NCBI GenBank assembly: GCA_947460525.1
Contig: CANHIV010000001.1
Span: 1 to 15,507 of the forward strand
Direction of reading: 5' to 3'
From: Flavobacteriales bacterium
Lineage (GTDB): Bacteria; Bacteroidota; Bacteroidia; Flavobacteriales_D; Sanyastnellaceae
DNA length: 15,507 nt
Numbering within the stretch: the stretch's first letter is position 1; each line of letters begins with the position of its first letter. Below, one piece after another: positions 7,657-14,999 of this stretch. The notes under the pieces are model-generated. The model was given only the letters and a program-made list of their open reading frames with translations, searched no databases and had not been told where the DNA came from. A program made the position numbers and the translations under genes.

Positions 7657-8358
7657 TTACAAAATGTTTTTTAGTTCAATTAAATTCTCTATCGTAAATG
7701 TAGGATGAACATTATGTCTTTGTTGATCCAATTTTAAAAATACTTGATCCATTCCTATATTTCTTGCACCCAAAATATCCGCCTCCCAATCGTCGCCGAT
7801 CATAATACTTTCTTGTGCATGGGTTCCTGCTCTATCGAAAGCGTGATGGAAAATTTTAGGATCTGGCTTTCTTACACCAACATCCTCTGAATTGATATTG
7901 TGCACAAAAAACGGCGCCAATCCGCTTCCATCCATTTTGATACCTTGAATCTCTTTGAATCCATTGGTAATGATGTGCATCACATATCCCTTATCATTCA
8001 GATAGTTCAATATTTCCAACGCTCCTGGAATGAGATGAGGTTGTCGTGGGCATTGATCGACAAAAGCCTGGGCAAATTGCTCCAACAATTCTGACGAATA
8101 TTGCACTCCTGCATCATCCATAGATCGGCTGAACCTGGCTGTGCGCAGCTCTTCCTTGGTCATCGTACCTTGGCGATACATTGCCCAAACTCGATGATTG
8201 TGGTGAAGGTAGGCTTCATAAAATGAATCCCATTTGGTAGGTTCACATTCGAATTGTACCCACATGCTTTTCAGCGTCAATTCAGCATTTCGATGGATGT
8301 CCCACAAGGTTCCATCCAAATCAAAAAAAATATGTTTGTATTTTAACGCTATTTCCAT
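7657..8358 (-). CDS. YjjG-type HAD phosphatase (pyrimidine nucleotidase family)
   Basis: A 233-residue haloacid-dehalogenase-superfamily phosphatase. The four HAD motifs are complete: DLDGT with nucleophile Asp13 and acid Asp15; IITNG with Thr131; RKPDP with Lys164; GDDWEAD with Asp189 and Asp190. The helical cap between motif I and II (about 22-110, with YRQGTMTKEELRTARF) resembles the YjjG/YfnB subfamily, whose E. coli member dephosphorylates non-canonical pyrimidine nucleotides. Phosphatases of this group are promiscuous, so the substrate is only inferred. Its start overlaps the end of the GAPDH gene by 10 bases and its stop is one base from the DUF3467 start, so it is an inner gene of the leftward operon. 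Confidence 0.85.
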   Translation of the reverse strand: MEIALKYKHIFFDLDGTLWDIHRNAELTLKSMWVQFECEPTKWDSFYEAYLHHNHRVWAMYRQGTMTKEELRTARFSRSMDDAGVQYSSELLEQFAQAFVDQCPRQPHLIPGALEILNYLNDKGYVMHIITNGFKEIQGIKMDGSGLAPFFVHNINSEDVGVRKPDPKIFHHAFDRAGTHAQESIMIGDDWEADILGARNIGMDQVFLKLDQQRHNVHPTFTIENLIELKNIL

Positions 8359-9350
8359 TGTTCTATAATATCACATAATCGATGGCTGTAGCCCACCTCG
8401 TTGTCATACCAACCCACTACTTTCACCATATTTCCGATTACACTTGTCATACCCGAATCAAATAAACAACTGTGCTTGTTATCAATCACATCCGAAGAGA
8501 CAATAGGATCCTCGGTATACTCGACAATATTGGGCCAACGTTCTAAGGCTGCATTTTTAAAAAGCGCATTGATTTCTTCAATGCTCTTGGGATGTCTAAC
8601 GATGCTGGTAATATCGGTTAATGATCCATCCGGAACGGGGACACGCATGCCACATCCACCCATTTTATCCGCCAAATGCGGAAAAACCCTTGTCAATGCT
8701 TTGGCTGCGCCTGTCGTGGTAGGAACAATACTTTGCAAGGCACCACGTGACCTGCGCAAATCCTTGTGCGGCGCGTCCTGCAACCGCTGATCACCGGTAT
8801 AAGAATGAACAGTTGTGATGTAACTGCTCTCTATGCCACAATGTTCATCTATCAATTGAATCATGTGCGCAGCGCTATTGGTTGTACAACTGGCGCAACT
8901 GATCACGGATTTGGCTTTCCAACTGTCATCGCCTATACCCAAAACCACCAATGGAACTGCTGCATCTTCAGAAGGTGCGGAGAGTAGAACCCTTTTTGCA
9001 CCTGCGGCGATGTGTTGCTCAAGCCCTGCCAGTGATAGCAAAGTCCCCGTGCAATCCACAACAATATCTACATTGTGCGCCTTCCAGTTGGGGATCTCTG
9101 AAGTTGTATGCTTCTGAATGTATACCAATTCATTTCCTACTGACGACTTCCATCCTTTTTCTGCAACATCAAATTCCTTGCAGATGCCATGTACACTATC
9201 GTACTTCAACAAATGGGACATTGTATCAAAAGGATACAAATCCGCAACGGCTACCACTTTAAAATTTTTATAGGAAAGAGAGGCCCTTAAAAAGGTTCTT
9301 CCAATTCTACCGAATCCATGAATACCGACACGTATCACAGTGTCTTTCAT
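8349..9350 (-). CDS. gap: Type I glyceraldehyde-3-phosphate dehydrogenase
   Basis: The 333-residue enzyme oxidises glyceraldehyde 3-phosphate with NAD(P)+ and phosphate to 1,3-bisphosphoglycerate in glycolysis, or runs in reverse. It has the Rossmann motif GFGRIGR (12-18), an Asp at 37 (VAD) where NAD-preferring enzymes carry one, SCASCTTN with catalytic Cys155, and HSYTGDQ with His182. The APHKDLRRSRGA and PTTTGAAKA phosphate-site segments follow, and WYDNEVGYS closes the protein. Full length and no missing key residues. Many Bacteroidota carry more than one GAPDH; whether this is the main glycolytic form cannot be told from one window. Its ATG overlaps the lipA stop by one base (TAATG), so translation is probably coupled. 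Confidence 0.93.
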   Translation of the reverse strand: MKDTVIRVGIHGFGRIGRTFLRASLSYKNFKVVAVADLYPFDTMSHLLKYDSVHGICKEFDVAEKGWKSSVGNELVYIQKHTTSEIPNWKAHNVDIVVDCTGTLLSLAGLEQHIAAGAKRVLLSAPSEDAAVPLVVLGIGDDSWKAKSVISCASCTTNSAAHMIQLIDEHCGIESSYITTVHSYTGDQRLQDAPHKDLRRSRGALQSIVPTTTGAAKALTRVFPHLADKMGGCGMRVPVPDGSLTDITSIVRHPKSIEEINALFKNAALERWPNIVEYTEDPIVSSDVIDNKHSCLFDSGMTSVIGNMVKVVGWYDNEVGYSHRLCDIIEQWK

Positions 9351-10210
9351 TACAACATGTGTTTTTCAGCGTGATAAGAAGACCTCACCAAAGGTCCACT
9401 TTCCACATGTCTGAATCCCATTTGTTTACCGATGGTTTCATACTCCGCAAAGCGCTCTGGAGTAATGAACTCTGCAACCGGCAGATGCTTAGGTGTGGGC
9501 TGCAAGTATTGGCCCAATGTAATAACATCCAAACCTACTGCACGCAAATCTTCCATGGTTTCAAGTACTTCTTCATGTGACTCTCCCAATCCCAACATCA
9601 CTCCGCTTTTGGTGCGCATCCCGCCTTGTTTCAGACGTCGCAACACCTCTAGACTCCTGTCGTATTTGGCTTGAATTCTCACTTGCTTGGTCATTCTGCG
9701 GACAGTTTCCAAATTGTGCGAAACAATCTCAGGGGCCACATCTATGATGCGTTGTAAGTTGTCCCATTTGCCCGCAAAATCCGGTATCAAAGTTTCCATG
9801 GTAACACCTGGCGCCTTTTGACGCACCGCCTCCACTGTTCGTACCCATATATCTGCACCTCCATCTGGCAAATCGTCTCGATCTACTGAGGTAATCACCG
9901 CATGCTTTACTTTCATTAAGAAAATAGACTCCGCTACATGTTCCGGCTCATGGGGATCCACCGTCAACGGCTTACCTGTAGCCACAGCACAGAAGCCACA
10001 AGATCGGGTACAAATGTTGCCAAGAATCATAAAGGTGGCGGTTCCTTCCCCCCAACACTCGCCCATATTGGGACAATTGCCACTTTCACAAATGGTGTGC
10101 AATTTGTGCTCAGACACCAAACTGCGAACCATTTTATAGTTCTCTCCTGTCGGAAGCTTTACGCGCAACCATTTTGGTTTGGCAATTCTACCTGTAGTTC
10201 CTTCACTCAT
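9350..10210 (-). CDS. lipA: Lipoyl synthase
   Basis: LipA is a radical-SAM enzyme that inserts two sulfur atoms into protein-bound octanoyl chains, making the lipoyl cofactor of pyruvate and 2-oxoglutarate dehydrogenases and the glycine cleavage system. The auxiliary cluster motif [12 protein letters not shown] gives Cys41, Cys46 and Cys52; the radical-SAM cluster motif CTRSCGFC gives Cys67, Cys71 and Cys74. [13 protein letters not shown] (about 108-120), HNLETV and the C-terminal RSSYHA, with the serine ligand of the auxiliary cluster, are also present. At 286 residues it is a normal compact form. It starts 4 bases inside the stop of the upstream secreted-protein gene (ATGA) and overlaps gap by one base, placing it second in the leftward operon. 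Confidence 0.96.
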   Translation of the reverse strand: MSEGTTGRIAKPKWLRVKLPTGENYKMVRSLVSEHKLHTICESGNCPNMGECWGEGTATFMILGNICTRSCGFCAVATGKPLTVDPHEPEHVAESIFLMKVKHAVITSVDRDDLPDGGADIWVRTVEAVRQKAPGVTMETLIPDFAGKWDNLQRIIDVAPEIVSHNLETVRRMTKQVRIQAKYDRSLEVLRRLKQGGMRTKSGVMLGLGESHEEVLETMEDLRAVGLDVITLGQYLQPTPKHLPVAEFITPERFAEYETIGKQMGFRHVESGPLVRSSYHAEKHML

Positions 10211-10986
10211 TTTGAATTGTATTTTGAGCCAAAAAAGAATCGGGTATAAATCGCGGGAAAAATAAAATTATTTTTCGCGTGATCATTGTACCGATCCAAG
10301 ACGGCTTGTGACATAATTTCTATTCGCTTTGGGTAAATATCCGCGGTGGCGCCAATCTCCACACCACGCAAACCCAATTCTTGATTGCTGTATTCAAATC
10401 TCAGACTTGCCTGCACAAACAAGCCCATTTGAATTTTGGTTTCGTTGATGCCTACCAAATTGCTGGCTCGTCCGTATATATTGTCTGTGTAATGCTCGTC
10501 TGGATTAAACTTCTCCGTCTCAATATCGTATCTCCCAGGAATGGTGGTGGACGGATGAATGATTTGCAAGTACACTGGTTTCACAAATCCAACAGATGGG
10601 CCTATTTGCCAGGAACGGTTGATTTGCACGCCATTCTTCCTGAGCTTCTCCGCAAATTCTGTGGTTTGGCCCCAACCTATTCTGGCAACAAAAAAACTAT
10701 TTTGCTTTCCATAATAATAAGCTCTGGCTGTAGGGTCTTGAAAATAAGACTTCACCTCTTTTTCGTGACGGTAAAATTGAAGATCCGCGTTCAGCTTCCA
10801 AAAGGTATAGGCATCCTTGCCTTTGTAATATTGATCAAAACCAATTCCCCATCCATTCGATTGAAATGTCAGTACAGCGGCATGCGCGCGATCATATAGA
10901 ACACTGCGAGGAGCGGCATCAGAAATTTCCTGCCCCATGATGGAGATTGTCCATACCATGCACCACAATAAAAAAGTTGCTCTCAT
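10207..10986 (-). CDS. Secreted beta-rich protein, possible outer-membrane protein
   Basis: I do not recognise a named family. The 259-residue product has a signal peptide (hydrophobic residues 4-17, likely cut before Gln19 in SIMGQ). The rest alternates aromatic and polar residues in short strands, for example [39 protein letters not shown] and [14 protein letters not shown], as in small outer-membrane beta-barrels. It ends with a stretch rich in Phe ([14 protein letters not shown]) rather than a clean terminal Phe. It is the first gene of the leftward operon and overlaps lipA by 4 bases. A -7 box TATCTTTG lies only about 8 bases before its ATG, so its mRNA leader should be very short. Localisation is inferred; function is unknown. 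Confidence 0.7.
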   Translation of the reverse strand: MRATFLLWCMVWTISIMGQEISDAAPRSVLYDRAHAAVLTFQSNGWGIGFDQYYKGKDAYTFWKLNADLQFYRHEKEVKSYFQDPTARAYYYGKQNSFFVARIGWGQTTEFAEKLRKNGVQINRSWQIGPSVGFVKPVYLQIIHPSTTIPGRYDIETEKFNPDEHYTDNIYGRASNLVGINETKIQMGLFVQASLRFEYSNQELGLRGVEIGATADIYPKRIEIMSQAVLDRYNDHAKNNFIFPAIYTRFFFGSKYNSK

Positions 10987-10994
10987 GTTCTAGG

Positions 10995-11002
10995 CAAAGA
11001 TA
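10995..11002 (-). promoter_or_regulatory. Leftward promoter -7 box for the lipA operon
   Basis: On the minus strand this reads TATCTTTG, an exact match to the Bacteroidota -7 element TAnnTTTG. The expected transcription start is near 10989, giving a leader of roughly three bases before the ATG at 10986. A -33 TTTG is not clear at the expected distance. Confidence 0.4.
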
Positions 11003-11013
11003 CACCTTAGCCC

Positions 11014-11021
11014 TAACTTTG
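11014..11021 (+). promoter_or_regulatory. Rightward promoter -7 box for the OsmC gene
   Basis: TAACTTTG is an exact match to TAnnTTTG. A start near 11027 would leave about 13 leader bases before the ATG at 11041. It is back-to-back with the leftward -7 box at 10995-11002, with only 11 bases between them. The -33 region is degenerate. Confidence 0.4.
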
Positions 11022-11032
11022 TTCTTGAACAA
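11019..11032. promoter_or_regulatory. Inverted repeat, candidate operator at the OsmC promoter
   Basis: TTGTTC and GAACAA form a perfect inverted repeat with 6-base arms around a TT spacer. It overlaps the end of the -7 box and the expected transcription start of the OsmC gene, a place where a bound repressor would block transcription. It does not match the OhrR box I know (TACAATT-AATTGTA), so the binding factor is unknown; chance occurrence is possible. Confidence 0.25.
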
Positions 11033-11040
11033 CAAAAAAT

Positions 11041-11451
11041 ATGCACGCGATAGAAGTTAAATACGAAGGCGAACTAAGATGTTCAGCCGTTCACCTAAAA
11101 AGTGGCAATGCCATCATTTCAGATGCGCCCATTGACAACCATGGAAAAGGAGCTGCTTTTTCTCCAACAGATCTTCTTTGCACCTCGCTAGCTATGTGCA
11201 TGATGACCATCATGGGCATTGCAGCCAATGAAAAAGAAATTGCATTTGAAAATGTAACCGTTGACGTTACCAAGATTATGGGAACTGAACCCCGCAGAGT
11301 TACTGGCATTCAATTGAATTTCCACGTTCCCCAATTGGGATGGTCAGAAAGAGAATGGGCCATAATGAAAAATGCTGCGAACACATGCCCTGTTGCAAAG
11401 AGCATCGATCCCAGCATTCAATTAGAAATAACGTGGACCAGCCACGCTTGA
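11041..11451 (+). CDS. OsmC-family protein, putative peroxiredoxin
   Basis: The 136-residue protein belongs to the OsmC/Ohr superfamily, dimeric thiol peroxidases that reduce organic hydroperoxides. The two family cysteines are visible: Cys53 in LLCTSLAMCMMTIM and Cys116 in NTCPVAKSI. The preceding FSPTDLL (40-46) is also characteristic. The N-terminal strand pair around KYEGELRCSAVHLKSGNAIISDAP fits the YhfA/OsmC branch rather than classical Ohr. There is no signal peptide, so it acts in the cytoplasm. It is transcribed away from the lipA operon from a compact divergent promoter region and stands alone. Its stop codon directly abuts the stop of a minus-strand small lipoprotein gene. Peroxidase activity is inferred from the family and the cysteines. 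Confidence 0.88.
   Translation: MHAIEVKYEGELRCSAVHLKSGNAIISDAPIDNHGKGAAFSPTDLLCTSLAMCMMTIMGIAANEKEIAFENVTVDVTKIMGTEPRRVTGIQLNFHVPQLGWSEREWAIMKNAANTCPVAKSIDPSIQLEITWTSHA
11432..11446 (-). terminator. Weak hairpin at the OsmC / small-lipoprotein junction
   Basis: CGTGG and CCACG form a 5-base-pair stem around a 5-base loop inside the last codons of the OsmC gene. On the minus strand the stem is followed by TTATTTCTAATT, so it could end the small lipoprotein transcript. On the plus strand the following bases are less T-rich. The stem is short, so this is a tentative call. Confidence 0.25.
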
Positions 11452-11571
11452 TTATTTCACAGGTTGCTCAATTGGCGCCTTGTCATAAGCTGCACACTTT
11501 GGGTGTTTAGCTACACAAGCAGTAAAAGCCAATACTGCAACAACCGCTACGAAAAGTAATTTCTTGTTCAT
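11452..11571 (-). CDS. Very small lipoprotein (39 residues)
   Basis: A short reading frame on the minus strand encodes a complete lipoprotein signal: basic MNKK, a hydrophobic run LLFVAVVAVLA, and the lipobox FTAC with Cys19. The mature part is only about 21 residues (CVAKHPKCAAYDKAPIEQPV plus a final Lys), with a second Cys at 26. An in-frame ATG two codons upstream (11577) is an alternative start. A minus-strand -7 box TATATTTG lies at 11597-11590, about 12-18 bases upstream. Its stop abuts the OsmC stop with no base between them. Tiny lipoproteins of this style are common in Bacteroidota and poorly studied; function is unknown. The signal peptide, lipobox and promoter together make chance unlikely. 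Confidence 0.65.
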   Translation of the reverse strand: MNKKLLFVAVVAVLAFTACVAKHPKCAAYDKAPIEQPVK

Positions 11572-13027
11572 GTTCATTCGATTTGAAAACAAATATAGCC
11601 CCCTAATTTCGTTTAACGGAATTAACAAGGTTATTTTTTTTCAACATCGGGTTTTGTGTTTGGGGTTATTTCTGATTATCGCCAAAATTGGTCTGGCGCA
11701 GTATGAATACAAATGGAATTGCATCAATCCATTCGGAGACACTTCTTCCTTCTCTCAGAGAAAGGAAGCCGAGCAATTTATGCAGGCTACTCTTGAGCAA
11801 TCCCTGAGAACAGCGCACGCAACGGCTCACTGGGAATTGGCGCAACTTGACAGCGCAACCCAACAACTTTTCTATACTTTTCACCCCGGCAAAATAATTT
11901 ACAAGGGCGATATTAAAGGATTTGACGAACTTTTGATTGATGAGGAAGTCTTGCAAAGGATGTTGTTTTGGAAAACAAAAACGCCTTTCAATTCTAAGGT
12001 TATGGAAGAAAGGGTCATCAGCGACCTCAAAAATGCTGGACTAGATGTAAAAAATCACCAGGTGTTTTTCACAGATTCCATTGCAGATCTCCGCATTCAA
12101 CTGTCTAAAATTCCTAGGAATCAATTTCAAGGATTACTTGGAACCATTAATCAAGAAAACAAAACGATCCTTATTGGTGAAGTCAAATCACAATGGGTAA
12201 ATAGTTTGAAGCGCGCAGAAAAATTGAATTTCCATTGGCAACGTCAATCCATTTCTACTCAACGATTACAATGTCAAATAGAATTTCCAATAATATTTCG
12301 ATCCGCATTGGGCATTCAGCAAAAGATTGAATTGTATCGAAATCAAAACTTATACTTCATTGTAGGTGCTGAAGGCTCGCTCAACTATCGATTAATGAAA
12401 GGCGGCATGTTGCAAGCCAAATACGAAAGCAAAAACCACAACTCCCTTTTACAGTCCCTCACCATTCAACATCGACTTGTAGGATTGGGATTGATACAAA
12501 ATCCTACAATTTGGAATGACGTCACTTTCAGCATTAACTTCAGTTTGCTTCAGGGGTTAAAAAAAACCATTTCGCTAGAAGGTTCTAAAAAAGACCCCTT
12601 GATCAAGAGCCAAATGGACATGATTCTAGAGAAGAAATGGCGCAAGATTTTTGGTTCAATTACCCTGCACCAAAGAGGCATCTACTTGCAAGGCAGCACT
12701 GCACAAATTGAAAAATACCGCGTTGGTGGCGTCGAGACATTGCGGGGATTTGGTCAAGAAAGTATATTCTGCCAAAACTATTTCGGTAGTCAAATCGAGA
12801 GTGGTTGGTTGATCAATAATATTGGACAACTGTTTTTGTTTTATGATCAAGGTTGGATTGAAAATTCCAACAAAAAAATTACGCTCTGGCAAGGCATTGG
12901 ACTCGGAGCCCTATTCAATGTGCCCGATGGTCAAATTGAAATCAGCTCAGGATGGGGAATTCCCGATGGCCAAAGACTTGAATTGAGGAATAATCTCATT
13001 CATATTCAATATCAAGTTTTCTTCTAA
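11570..13027 (+). CDS. Omp85/BamA-TamA-like outer-membrane protein, start uncertain
   Basis: The protein has a signal peptide ending in GLAQ, a region resembling a single POTRA domain (from IIYKGDIKGFDELLIDEE to DSIADLRIQLSK), and a C-terminal barrel. The barrel carries the Omp85 loop-6 motif in YRVGGVETLRGFGQES and ends in the strand HIQYQVFF with terminal Phe. Omp85 proteins insert or move proteins or lipids across the outer membrane; at roughly 460-485 residues this is a short member, so the exact job (TamA-like, or a specialised partner) is unknown. The ATG at 11570 is the first ordinary start, but it lies before a good promoter (11582-11611). If that promoter is used, translation must begin later: ATT at 11621 gives a fine signal peptide (MNKVIFFQHRVLCLGLFL), and TTG at 11654 is another choice. 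A GWxTD lipoprotein gene follows after 32 bases. Confidence 0.8.
   Translation: MFIRFENKYSPLISFNGINKVIFFQHRVLCLGLFLIIAKIGLAQYEYKWNCINPFGDTSSFSQRKEAEQFMQATLEQSLRTAHATAHWELAQLDSATQQLFYTFHPGKIIYKGDIKGFDELLIDEEVLQRMLFWKTKTPFNSKVMEERVISDLKNAGLDVKNHQVFFTDSIADLRIQLSKIPRNQFQGLLGTINQENKTILIGEVKSQWVNSLKRAEKLNFHWQRQSISTQRLQCQIEFPIIFRSALGIQQKIELYRNQNLYFIVGAEGSLNYRLMKGGMLQAKYESKNHNSLLQSLTIQHRLVGLGLIQNPTIWNDVTFSINFSLLQGLKKTISLEGSKKDPLIKSQMDMILEKKWRKIFGSITLHQRGIYLQGSTAQIEKYRVGGVETLRGFGQESIFCQNYFGSQIESGWLINNIGQLFLFYDQGWIENSNKKITLWQGIGLGALFNVPDGQIEISSGWGIPDGQRLELRNNLIHIQYQVFF
11582..11611 (+). promoter_or_regulatory. Rightward promoter for the Omp85-like gene
   Basis: TTTG at 11582-11585 is followed after 18 bases by TAATTTCG at 11604-11611. 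This is close to the Bacteroidota promoter TTTG-N19-TAnnTTTG, with one mismatch in the -7 box. A start near 11617 is expected. It lies inside the longest reading frame of the Omp85-like gene, which argues for a later start codon. Confidence 0.45.
11590..11597 (-). promoter_or_regulatory. Leftward -7 box for the small lipoprotein
   Basis: The minus strand reads TATATTTG, an exact match to TAnnTTTG. The predicted start is near 11584, about 7-13 bases before the ATG. It lies between the -33 and -7 boxes of the rightward promoter, so both promoters share the same DNA. Confidence 0.4.
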
Positions 13028-13059
13028 AACCATCCCGTTTCATAAGTATTTTTGAAGAG

Positions 13060-14241
13060 ATGAAACTTTGGATAATTTTCGTTTTTGCAATTTCACTTGG
13101 TTTGGGCATCTGTGGATGCAACCAAGTAGCGCCGATGCAGGAAACACCCATGCAGTCCAAGTACTACAAATGGACGCAACAAACCTTTCATCCCCAAATA
13201 TCCGTTACCTCACGTCAAAAAGATTCCATCACTTACACCCTCTTTTTTAATGAGGCCGATTGGGCCAATAGTTCAGGGAACACCCTTGAAATCAGGGCGC
13301 ATTACAACACCACAAATGGAATAAAAAGTTGGGTTAAAACTTACCAAATTCAAGAAGGTAAAAACCGTGAAGAATTGGGTCAATATACTTGTAACCTTAC
13401 CTTGCCCATTGACAGCACCTGCGTTGGTTTGCAATTCCATATCAAAGAATCCAAGAGCATTCGAGAGGGAATATTCCAAGTTCCCTACCTACCTGTTTCA
13501 GAGGGATGGGTTTGGCACGGCGATTTGGGGACACCCTTCTGCCCTGCCGGCATTGCGCTTCCATTGCCCAAAAATGGAACCATCGTATTCGCACCAAGAT
13601 CTGAAAAGCTACCCTCGCCTCCCTTCTCGGCGAATCTGCCATTTGTGCCCAATGAACAACATATCATCAGCAATGCAGACACCGCCATTACATCGGTCCC
13701 TGGGATGTATTTGTACAAAATTTCGGGACGTCAAGAACGCATAAGCGCAATTGACACTGAGAAAAGTCCGCAATTTCCTATGATTACAAAATTGAGTGAA
13801 ATGCCAGGGCCAATCCGTTACTTGTGTTCCAAAGAAGAGTTTGACAGGATTCAACAATCACATGAAGGTCCAGAAAATGCCTTTGACAAATTCTGGATCA
13901 GAAGTGGTGGCAACAAAGCCAAGGCCAAGGAATTGATCAAAATTTATTACTCACGCGTGCAAGATGCCAACCACCACTTCACTTCCTATGCAGAAGGTTG
14001 GAAAACAGATAGAGGAATGATTTATTTGGTTTTTGGTCATCCCAACACCATCATCACTGATGCGACGCTAGAAACTTGGATTTACGGCAGCATCAGCGAT
14101 CCGCAAGCTTTGAAATTTGACTTTGAAATAAAAGAAGACCCCATTTGGGGCGATATCTACCTATTAAAAAGATCCGAGAACTACCGAGGAGCCTGGGAAA
14201 ATCAGGTCACCCAATGGAGACAGGGTCGCATATACCCATGA
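13060..14241 (+). CDS. GWxTD-domain lipoprotein
   Basis: The 393-residue product begins with a lipoprotein signal (MKLWIIFVFAISLGLGICGC; lipobox ICGC with Cys20). An N-terminal beta-rich region (about 30-235) precedes the GWxTD domain, shown by MPGPIRYLCSKEEFDRI (about 249-265), AFDKFWIRSGGN, IKIYYSRVQDANHHF and the signature GWKTD at residues 313-317, followed by RGMIYLVFGHP. The GWxTD domain is found in Bacteroidota and related phyla in exported proteins; its biochemical role is not established. The gene lies 32 bases after the Omp85-like gene and its stop overlaps the rlmB start by 4 bases (ATGA), so the three probably share a transcript. Partnership with the Omp85-like protein is only an inference from adjacency. 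Confidence 0.85.
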   Translation: MKLWIIFVFAISLGLGICGCNQVAPMQETPMQSKYYKWTQQTFHPQISVTSRQKDSITYTLFFNEADWANSSGNTLEIRAHYNTTNGIKSWVKTYQIQEGKNREELGQYTCNLTLPIDSTCVGLQFHIKESKSIREGIFQVPYLPVSEGWVWHGDLGTPFCPAGIALPLPKNGTIVFAPRSEKLPSPPFSANLPFVPNEQHIISNADTAITSVPGMYLYKISGRQERISAIDTEKSPQFPMITKLSEMPGPIRYLCSKEEFDRIQQSHEGPENAFDKFWIRSGGNKAKAKELIKIYYSRVQDANHHFTSYAEGWKTDRGMIYLVFGHPNTIITDATLETWIYGSISDPQALKFDFEIKEDPIWGDIYLLKRSENYRGAWENQVTQWRQGRIYP

Positions 14242-14999
14242 TGAGAGAAAAAAGAACACCCCCACAACTGGCCATTGGTTTTCATGCCATTGAAGCTGCC
14301 ATTGTATCGGGGAAGCAAATAGAAAAGATTTTAATTCAACGAGGACTAAAAGGAGAGTTGTTTCAAAAAACAATGGCCTTGGTGCAGGAACATCAAATTC
14401 CGTTTCAATATGTGCCCGTTGAGAAGTTGCAGCGCATTACCACCAAAAACCATCAGGGGATTTTGGCCTTCTTAAGTCCCATCACTTTTGGGAGCATCGA
14501 AGAAATTGTAAGTCTCGCTTTTGAGGAAGGCAAAAATCCATTGATCCTACTTTTGGATGGACTAACAGATGTGAGAAATGTCGGCGCTATCGCACGTACA
14601 GCCGAATGTCTTGGTGCAACTGCTGTAGTGATGACAGAAATGGGAAGTGCACCCATCAATGAAGACACCATCAAAACCAGTGCTGGTGCTTTGATGCATC
14701 TTCCTGTCTGCAAGACCAAAATGGCCGTGGATACCATCCACCTGTTGCAAAGCATGGGCATACATTGCATCGCCGCGACAGAGAAAGCTACATTGCTGCC
14801 AGAAGAATGTGACATGCGTGTTCCATTGTGCATTGTAATGGGCAACGAAGAAAAAGGAATTTCTAAAGCCGCTCTAAAAGCCGTGCAGCAAGGCGTTCGC
14901 ATCCCCATGACAGGAATCACAACTTCCCTCAATGTATCCGTAGCTGCCGGAATGCTTTTGTACGAGACAGTAAGACAGAGAAGAGGAAGTCATGAATAA
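14238..14999 (+). CDS. rlmB: 23S rRNA (guanosine-2'-O-)-methyltransferase
   Basis: A 253-residue SpoU/TrmH-type (SPOUT) methyltransferase that in E. coli RlmB methylates the 2'-OH of G2251 in the 23S rRNA peptidyl-transferase region. The N-terminal substrate-binding domain (about 10-80, with GFHAIEAAI and HQGILAF) is typical. The three knot motifs are intact: LDGLTDVRNVGAIARTAECLGA (about 108-129), VMGNEEKGIS (about 203-212), and IPMTGITTSLNVSVAAGMLLYE (about 225-246). The start ATG at 14238 overlaps the stop of the GWxTD gene, and family length supports it over an upstream ATG at 14145 that would add 31 residues from another gene's frame. The close relative TrmB/TrmH cannot be fully excluded, but length and N-domain favour RlmB. 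Confidence 0.92.
   Translation: MMREKRTPPQLAIGFHAIEAAIVSGKQIEKILIQRGLKGELFQKTMALVQEHQIPFQYVPVEKLQRITTKNHQGILAFLSPITFGSIEEIVSLAFEEGKNPLILLLDGLTDVRNVGAIARTAECLGATAVVMTEMGSAPINEDTIKTSAGALMHLPVCKTKMAVDTIHLLQSMGIHCIAATEKATLLPEECDMRVPLCIVMGNEEKGISKAALKAVQQGVRIPMTGITTSLNVSVAAGMLLYETVRQRRGSHE

Noticed and set aside
8744..8749. CACGTG core inside the GAPDH gene as a parS
   Set aside because: Only the core matches; the flanking bases differ from the ParB consensus on both sides.
8401..8790. 129-residue plus-strand frame opposite the GAPDH gene
   Set aside because: It is a shadow of a well-supported gene, with no domain and no promoter.
13047..13054. TATTTTTG, an exact -7 box match before the GWxTD gene
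   Set aside because: Transcription would begin at or within the start codon and no -33 is seen; co-transcription with the Omp85-like gene is simpler, though a leaderless start is not excluded.
14145..14237. Longer rlmB start at 14145
   Set aside because: The extra 31 residues lie in another frame of the GWxTD gene and do not resemble the family; the ATG overlapping the stop at 14238 gives the normal length.
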